From Magnolia sinica (lineage: Eukaryota; Streptophyta; Magnoliopsida; Magnoliales; Magnoliaceae): a DNA stretch of 64,000 nucleotides. Each line of letters starts with the position of its first letter. Position 1 is the first letter of the stretch. Positions 57,898 to 64,000 of the stretch are shown piece after piece. Where the stretch lies: the NCBI RefSeq assembly GCF_029962835.1, contig NC_080588.1, forward strand, positions 48,281,001 to 48,345,000. The letters are read 5' to 3'. The notes below the pieces were generated by a model. That model was given only the letters and a program-made list of their open reading frames with translations, was not told where the DNA came from and ran no database searches. The position numbers were made by a program, and so were the translations under genes.

Positions 57898-58570
57898 CCC
57901 ACCATAACATTTATTTTCTACCCAATCTGATCATAAGGTCACACAGACCTGAATTAAGAGGAAAAACAATTTTCCTAGTGATCCAAAACCTATGTGACAA
58001 TAAGGTTTCAATGGCAGACACTCAATCCCTATTGTTTTGCTGTGTGGTCCACTTGATACAGGATCTGTCTCCTTTTTTTGAAATCAAGCTTTAAAATGAT
58101 CTTTCAAATGGTTGGATGGCTTGGATGCAACACATGCATCATGGTGGGTCCCACGGACCCTGCTGATTTCAACAGCAGTGGGACCCACTGTCCCTGTAGA
58201 ATGGGTGGACGACATGTATAAAACACATACCCCATGGTGGGTTCCACCGTCTGTGGATGGTGGGAATAAAACACATACATCATTGTGGGTTCCACGTGGG
58301 GTCCACCATAATGTTTATTTGCAATCCAACCCGTTGGTAAGGTCACACGGACTTGGATGGAAAGGAAAAACAAATTTCATATTGACCCAAAATGTCTAGA
58401 CGCCCAAAAGGGTTTTAAATGACAGACGTTCAATCCAACACTGTTTCCTATGACGTGGGCCACTTGAGCTGCTTATACAGCTGATTTTTGGGAGGAGGCC
58501 TGCTACCTAAAGGGGCCCACCAAATGCATGGCGTGGATGTTCAAAACACATTACGGTGGGGCCCACATAT
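57898..58570. repeat. Two direct copies of a roughly 405-bp block
   Basis: CCACCATAA(C/T)(A/G)TTTATTT..AAGGTCACAC(A/G)GAC, GGAAAAACAA, GACA(C/G)(T/A)C..TCAATCC and GTGGGNCCCAC occur in the same order from 57898 and from 58302. The wording matches plant foldback MITEs; termini were not resolved. Confidence 0.6.
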
Positions 58571-59465
58571 GGCACAGTGGTCCCTGCTCACCTGCCAACG
58601 CAACAGCGTCCTGCTGCAGTGTCAACAACAGCAGGCGTTGCATGTATATATATATATATTATTTTTTGAAAAAGAGTTTTTTTTTACAGTTTTTCGTATG
58701 TGGGGCCCACATTAGCAGAATCCGACCTAGCCATAGTTTTTATGGCCCAAGATAGACCCATCAAGTCCAATATCCGATATATTTTGGGGTATAAAAATAT
58801 CAGGGTGTATTTCAACGGTAAAAATGCTATTTGCTATGCTATGGCCCCACCTGAAAATCGGATCAGCTTCATTTTTTTTGGCTCAACACTTAAAATAATC
58901 TAAAAAATAGGATGAACGGCATAGATTACATTCACGCATCGAGTTGGGGTGTACACAAGTAGCCTACTCAAATAGCTTTGAACCAAGGCTAATATTTGTG
59001 TTTTCAACTAACGTCCAGCGTCCAGGGACGCTGGACAGTTTGGGCATTCCAAATATGGGAGGTGGTCCCTGCTCATGTGGGCCACCAAATGATGAATGAT
59101 GTGGACACAACACATATATAAAGTGGGCCCCACCTATAGATGGCTTGGAAAAAATATATGCTTCATGGTAGGGTCCATCCGGGTGGGCCACATGGCCACA
59201 TCATCACATACAATAGGAATAAATGAAAGAGGGAGGGAGAGAGAGAGAAAAATTAGGAAACACGTGTGATGGAGGGACCTCGACACTCTGGGCCCTCCTT
59301 TTTAAGCATTCAATCATACATCAAGTGGGTCCCAATACATGTGGGCCCACTAAATTAAAAATCAACGGTGGAGATTGCTTCTCCATTAAAATGGAAGGTC
59401 TAGATGACCTCTTTAGATCTTAAGAAAGTAAACATCATGATGGGGTCCATGGAGGATGGCCCCAT

Positions 59466-59737
59466 TGTGACGCCCCGGTCACTGCTTTAATATGGGCAGG
59501 CGTGATGTGGGCGGGGCTGGATGCCTAGGCGAGCTACCGCGCTGGGCGAGCTAGTGTTGCAGTTGACTGTAGTGTAACTTGTCCCACATCAAAAAAATTG
59601 TCTAAAGTAATGGTGGTTATATGTGGAGTTGTCACCCTATACTGTATAAGGCCTTTTAGGGGCAACCCTGAGAATAAAATCGTGCGGGCTGTGCCCAGAG
59701 CAGACAATATCATACAGTGTGGGTGTGGATTGTTACA
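59466..59737 (+). repeat. TRIM 5' LTR (272 bp)
   Basis: TGTGACGCCCCGG...GATTGTTACA. Contains CCCACATC and a GGCCTTTTAGGGGC block common in plant TRIM/LTR sequences. Confidence 0.92.
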
Positions 59738-59782
59738 AATAGTATCAGAGCCGAGGACGGCTCTGCCCTTGGTGGGGGATAA
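59738..59782 (+). other. TRIM internal domain: primer-binding site and polypurine tract only
   Basis: 45 bp: primer site at 59740-59750 and polypurine tract at about 59769-59782, with an imperfect GGACGG..CTCTGCC stretch between them. Confidence 0.88.
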
Positions 59783-60054
59783 TGTGATGCCCCGGTCACT
59801 ACTTCAATATGGGCGGGCGCGATGTGAGCTGGGCTGGATGCCTGGGTGAGCTACTGCGCTGGGCGAGCTACTGTTGCAGTTGACTGTAGCGTAACTTATC
59901 CCACATCGAAAGAGTTATCTAAAGCAATGGTGGTTATATGTGTAGTTATCATCCTATACTGTATGAGGCCTTTTGGGGGCAACCCCGAGAACAAAACCGT
60001 GCGGGCTGTGCCCAGAGCGGATAATATCATACAGTGTGGGCGTGGGCTGTTACA
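59783..60054 (+). repeat. TRIM 3' LTR (272 bp)
   Basis: TGTGATGCCCCGG...GGCTGTTACA, same length as the 5' LTR. Confidence 0.92.
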
Positions 60055-60827
60055 CCCATCATGGAATGATAATGAAAATTAAGGTGGGCCATCAGCCACA
60101 TCAAGGGTCCAAAGTGAGATCCATACCATCAATCGGTAGGCCTCACTTGGCCCATCATAAAAACATGAAAAATCTAACCTATAAAGCACTCACCGTTCGA
60201 TCTTCTTGGTTCGTTGGAAAGCCGATCTCCTTATGTCTCTCTTTGATGGTGGAAGATGAGAAATGAATGGCTAAATGAAGGTTTTTGGGGTGGGAAAGTG
60301 GGTCACACACCTCTCACTTTCTTTCTTGGAATTGTTGGACGTCCACTCTCTTCTCTTGCTTGGAATATGTGTTTTGAGAAAGAGAGAGAGAAGGGATGGT
60401 TGTAAGAGTGATGGATGTGAGGTGATGGGGTACTTGACATGTATGGGTGTGTAAGAGAGAGGGTGAGAAAGAGTTGACTTTGGGATTGCTTGACTTGAGG
60501 AGAAAGAAAGCATTGATTGATTGATTGATGGGACATGATGTAGAGATTCTCTTGGGATTGCAAACGCACGGTGTTTCTTTGAACTAACCGCCAGCCTACA
60601 TCTTCCTGCCAGGGTATTGGATTGGTATGTAAGACGCGGTGTTGGAGCTGCGGCAATAGTGCGGTCGCAATGGTACAAGTCTCAGATTAAGCCGACTTAA
60701 ATATATAGGGTACGACTTAGGGTCGTGCGCAAACGTCGATCATAAGTCGCATGTTGCTGGAATTCGATGGGAAGGATCGTGGGAGTCGACGGAACAGTAC
60801 AGGCTAGGATACGGGTCTTATATAGAG

Positions 60828-61370
60828 CTTAAGAGGTTTGGTAGTGCTTGGAATGCACCAGAGTCTCTAAAATGCCAAAATTCATAATTATCCAAAGATT
60901 CGAATACAATATTTATAACATAAAGGCTCCAACGGATCTCCAACGATTAGGCTCGATCGTTCGAGTTTGGTAGAAAATGATCCAATGAATTCGTTGGACT
61001 GTTTTGGCCATGTTCGATCGATCGAGCTCGATTGCTCAAGAGGAATTGAAGATTTGTTGATCAATCAAGCTTGTGTCTCAAGCGTTCGAACTAAATCATA
61101 TTTAGGTTAATGCATGCTGGACATTTTTGGCCATGTTCAGTCGATCGACTCAATTAAACAAGCTTTGCTCGAGTACACTACTAAGACTACTAGTTTTGGA
61201 CAGTTTGATTTCTACCAGCTCAGGACCTCTATAGCTTATCTTATCATGTTTCAATAAGGTTGCTAAGACTAAGGGATGATCAAGACAAGGTTTACCTATT
61301 AAGCTATGATCAACCAGAGGTTTAGAGCTATTTTGGGTTAAAGTTAGGGTCACCAAGGCACCTCAAATAC
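60828..61370 (-). mobile_element. SIRE-like copia 5' LTR, segment 4 of 4 (end undefined)
   Basis: Continues from the TSD TAGAG (CTTAAGAGGTTTGG...). It contains TCGATCGATCGAGC and GATCGACTC words near 61010-61150, resembling short palindromic words in other LTRs here. The true LTR terminus could not be placed; 61370 is a working limit. Confidence 0.45.
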
Positions 61371-62940
61371 CTGTTCTTTACTCCTTAATGCTCCACATCC
61401 TCTTATATCTTCGGTGTTTACCTTCCAAGGTCTCAACTGATTACATGATACACAAAATCACGTATTGACAAATAAGTTGCACAAATCGGTGTAAGGACAA
61501 AGAGAACTTGATTGATCTTTTAGCTTAGTTGCTCTTGTTAAAGTCCCCATCTTTGCCCATTAGTATGTTTAATCCTTGGCCTGTTTTGACATTTTCATTA
61601 AAAGAAAGGGTATTTCATACCCTTGAAGGTGGGCCTTGGATCGAGCTTCTTATAAAGTGCATTTTGCCTTTATGTGAGGTGGGTTACTTTTAAGCTCTTC
61701 GGTCAAATGTGCCGACTCTTTCACGTGGCATAATTTTCCATCAGCTAAGGGCCGATCAATGACTCTTGAGAGGCCCACATGAAATTTTCACATTTGAATA
61801 CCCATGATCTATCCTGAATGCGCCCCATCTTTCTTACTGGGCTCAGGGAATTAGGTCATGCCTTCTTTGCCAAAATATTTCCCATAAGGTCACTTTCATT
61901 TTTTTTTTCGGGTCATGGGACGGGTCCAATTGTGACACATGTATGAGATGGCTCATGTGTCTCTTTTCTTTTGAAATTACAAGGCATGTTGGTCTCGTCT
62001 CGTAACTTTGTTGAATGAAATAGGACCTTTAGGGAACCCATGGTTTAAAATGGGTAAGTGAGAGAACTTACTTGGCTATTTCCATATAGCCATGTTACGT
62101 TGAAATAGTGGGCGAGCCAGTCCTTCTGTCGATTACACTAACGATCCTACCTACATTCCTCGGGAGGGCCCGCAACTTTCAGACTTCGCCAAAGCCGAGG
62201 GGCTCGAAGAAATTAGAACGATTGGTTTCCAGGGTACCAACCTCAACATGACCATGTGTTAGAGTAGACTTCCTAGTTGGGATGATGATGATCCACTTCA
62301 AATACTTGAACTTGCACCTTCTTACCTATCTGATTGGGCATTGGAGGGAAGAAACTCTGTAACACACTGGTTCCTGAAGCCCGAGAATATAACTCATTTT
62401 TCAAAAACCCGAGTGTTAACCTTTAAATATAGCTAAATTTCACGTATATTTTTTTTCTTTATTTTCTTTTTCAGAGTTAGTAGTTTAGCAGAGAACAAAA
62501 AATCAAGCATGAAGGATATTTGCATACACATTTAGAATATACGAGCAGCTGGCCATAAGGCTTATATAAACCAATGTCTCAATACTTACAATTATAAGAA
62601 GAAAATAATTTAACACATGAAATAAGATAAATTGCATCTAGTCTTGAACTGCAAGATCACACAGCTATTCTTAGGTAGATAGAGTCATACATCCCTAGTA
62701 TATGTACTCTACTTCTCTTAGGTATGAACATGAATATTATTTAAGCCACCTACACCACCTATACGGTTATATATTCAAATGATGAGTGGCCAGTTGAGTG
62801 TGAATTTTTCTCAAGATTACACACCACCTCATTAGTTAAGCATAGTTTAAACAATAAAGCATACAAAACAATCCACGATGCAATCTTATTTAAATGCATG
62901 GATGAGTGAATGCACATCAACTAGGGATGCTTATCTAGTT
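61371..62940. other. No gene recognised
   Basis: Around 62110-62250 one plus-strand frame reads plausibly (VDYTNDPTYIPREGP, LEEIRTIGFQG) but is short and I cannot name it. At 62358 TGTAACACACTGG, followed by CCCGAGTGTTAACC, resembles the start of a chromovirus-type LTR, without a confirmed partner. Confidence 0.3.
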
Positions 62941-62944
62941 GGAC

Positions 62945-63215
62945 AAATGAATAGGCCTTTCAAACAGTAGGTCCATTCGTGCAAAAGAATAAGTCTTTCA
63001 AATAGTCGACTCATTCATATTGCAAAAATGGGTCGTTCAAGTAGTATACTAGCTTTTCAAATAGTCAACTAGGCACATATGCCAAATGAATGGACCTTTC
63101 AAACAGTCAGCCCATTCATGCATGAGAATAGGTCTGTCAAGTAGTCGGCCCATTCAAAATGCAAAAAGAGTCGTTTGAATAGTACACTGGTCTTTTAAAC
63201 AGTCAACCAAGCACC
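62945..63215. repeat. Higher-order tandem repeat, about 137-bp period
   Basis: AATGAATRGRCCTTTCAAACAG starts at about 62948 and 63085. Within each period, sub-blocks CTTTCAAAYAGTC and CCCATTCA recur in alternating form. Non-coding. Confidence 0.75.
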
Positions 63216-63483
63216 GGATAACGCCCACGTGCTATGAATGCATGATTGACCCAACCGTTATTATTCTAATTATAAACAATCAATTTAAGAAAGTTCAAGG
63301 GTCACTGTTGGGGGCTCGTCACCTAGCATAGGCCGACGGCTCGGGCATAGTGTCCCATACCACCATCCCCTACTCATGAGACTTTTACATTAGGATGTTT
63401 AATGCTAACATTCTTAACTAGTGGCCAATCATAGTTTAACAAGTGCGACTTACCATCATAAGGTTATACGAAAATAATTCATT

Positions 63484-63580
63484 AAGCCACTTAGGGAAAA
63501 AATCAAATCGAAGCCACATAGGGCAAATATCAAATCGAAGCCACATAAGGCAAATATCAAATCAAAGTCATAGAGGGCAA
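63484..63580. repeat. 27-bp tandem repeat, about three and a half copies
   Basis: GAAGCCACATAGGGCAAATA, continued by TCAAATC, repeats with small changes. Confidence 0.85.
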
Positions 63581-63588
63581 ATTGTTCA

Positions 63589-63960
63589 TCAAAGAGTGCG
63601 ATAAAAATGGTTATTGCTATCTTCACCCTCTGCCATTCTGAAGTTGAACAACTGTAGCTTCAAGTGTAGGCGATTCTCAATGAACTTTTCAGCATAAAAG
63701 TCCTCTAACTTTGCCCACAAACTCACTGCAGTTTTCTCCCTCAAGATATTATAGAGAACCTCATCCATGAGATACAAAGGGATAGATGATAAAGTGTTTT
63801 TATTAAGAGTATTCCAGTCTTCGTCACTCATAGATGGTGGTCGCTCCTCAAGAGCCCTGTTTTTGCCTTACTTAGTTAATAGGCTAATCATCTTAACCTT
63901 CCATAACTCAAAATTAATTTTCCCTAAGTACTTCTCAATATCATACTTAGTGTTTCCCAT
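63589..63960 (-). pseudogene. TNT1-like Ty1/copia gag fragment
   Basis: From an ATG at 63960 the minus strand reads MGNTKYDIEKYLGKINFELW, then KVKMISLLTK, a stop, RALEERPPSMSDEDWNTLNK, YLMDEVLYNILREKTAVSLW, AKLEDFYAEKFIENRLHLKL and FNFRMAEGEDSNNHF. This is the gag-polypeptide region of TNT1-94-type copia polyproteins (W-x2-L...L-W-x-x-L-E...L-K-x-x-L). One in-frame stop breaks it. It lies next to short tandem repeats, and no LTR was identified within the window. Confidence 0.85.
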
Positions 63961-64000
63961 TGAGACCAATCCTTCAGATTTAAGTCTATGCCCCAATGTT

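Larger units (their letters stand above)
59466..60054 (+). mobile_element. TRIM retrotransposon, 589 bp, with perfect TSD
   Basis: Two direct 272-bp terminal repeats (59466-59737; 59783-60054), each TGTGAYGCCCCGG...TGTTACA, enclose only 45 bp. Directly after LTR 1 is TAGTATCAGAG, the initiator tRNA-Met primer site with one change. Directly before LTR 2 is a G-rich polypurine tract, GGTGGGGGATAA. A perfect 5-bp TSD CCCAT flanks the unit (59461-59465; 60055-60059). No coding capacity, so it must move with enzymes supplied by other elements. By eye the LTRs differ at about 31 of 272 positions, about 28 of them transitions, with no indel. No 5S rRNA-like sequence was seen, so it is not an obvious Cassandra element. 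Orientation is set by primer site and polypurine tract. Confidence 0.93.
56021..60822 (-). mobile_element. Second giant solo LTR, reverse orientation, with nested TRIM
   Basis: The inverse of the 47824-52243 element. It starts AGTCATGCCCCAAACTCAG (decayed TGTCACTCCCCAGACTCGG) and ends ACGGGTCTTATA (decayed GGGTATTACA). A perfect 5-bp TSD TAGAG flanks it (56016-56020; 60823-60827). Matching blocks include the terminal GATCCCAAGATCGG region, GTGGCCTTATC..CGAGTGAG, GGCCGCGTCTC, TCGAATTCCAGC and TCCAACACC. Removing the TRIM and its extra TSD leaves about 4.2 kb, close to the forward copy. A region near 57880-58960 holds repeated MITE-like blocks and may be partly secondary insertion. Confidence 0.8.

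Noticed and set aside
57546..57930. Overlapping Ile/Tyr-rich open frames
   Set aside because: They are products of the uninterrupted (TA)39 microsatellite.
59466..60054. Cassandra-type TRIM with embedded 5S rRNA
   Set aside because: I found no 5S rRNA-like A box/C box region in either LTR.
60271..60678. 135-codon minus-strand open frame
   Set aside because: It lies within the reverse giant LTR, and the related forward copy has no corresponding frame.

Overview
The window looks like nuclear DNA of a flowering plant with a large, repeat-rich genome. The evidence is an intact plant F-box/LRR gene lying among plant-type LTR retrotransposons (Athila-lineage Ty3/gypsy, SIRE-like and TNT1-like Ty1/copia, a TRIM), an L1-type LINE, a tRNA-derived SINE and many MITEs. 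I cannot name the species. Nothing suggests a bacterial, organellar or viral replicon. All boundaries and similarities below were read by eye, without alignment software or database searches.

Layout. 1-560: possible last exon and 3' UTR of an unidentified gene. 1.9-3.0 kb: a SINE and a hAT MITE, each with target-site duplications (TSDs). 5.2-6.1 kb: 3' remnant of a copia element. 6.5-10.9 kb: a broken L1-type LINE on the minus strand, split by a hAT element. 10.9-12.1 kb: a tandem-repeat area split by a second hAT element. 12.36-12.75 kb: copia reverse transcriptase fragment. 14.2-14.6 kb and 19.6-20.1 kb: foldback MITEs. 15.99-17.64 kb: the only confident host gene, an intronless SKIP2/VFB-type F-box protein gene on the minus strand. 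21.8-22.4 kb: another copia RNase H fragment.

From 22.5 kb to the end the DNA is a nested stack of retroelements. Athila A (23688-35268) lies inside repeat copy R1, and a sister repeat R2 lies at 36712-38010. Athila A itself carries a reverse-oriented solo LTR of a related family (30731-32535, TSD TCTAT). Athila B (40094-54600, TSD GGTCC) lies inside the 5' LTR of a minus-strand SIRE-like copia element. Athila B carries a 4.4-kb TG...CA element that I read as a giant solo LTR (47824-52243, TSD GTTGG). A second copy of that giant LTR sits in reverse orientation at 56021-60822 (TSD TAGAG), in the same copia LTR, and itself holds a TRIM (59466-60054, TSD CCCAT). The same copia LTR also received a Tourist-like MITE (55492-55904). 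The window ends in a TNT1-like copia gag fragment.

No retroelement is coding-competent: reading frames are broken, and several reverse transcriptase and integrase catalytic residues are replaced. The most unusual features are (1) arrays of about 15-nt self-complementary motifs inside LTRs, with different motifs in two related LTR families; (2) a mosaic 5' LTR in Athila B; (3) a TRIM with only 45 bp between its LTRs; and (4) two giant solo LTRs of one family in opposite orientation. The F-box gene would act in ubiquitin-mediated protein turnover; no other gene in the window appears functionally linked to it.
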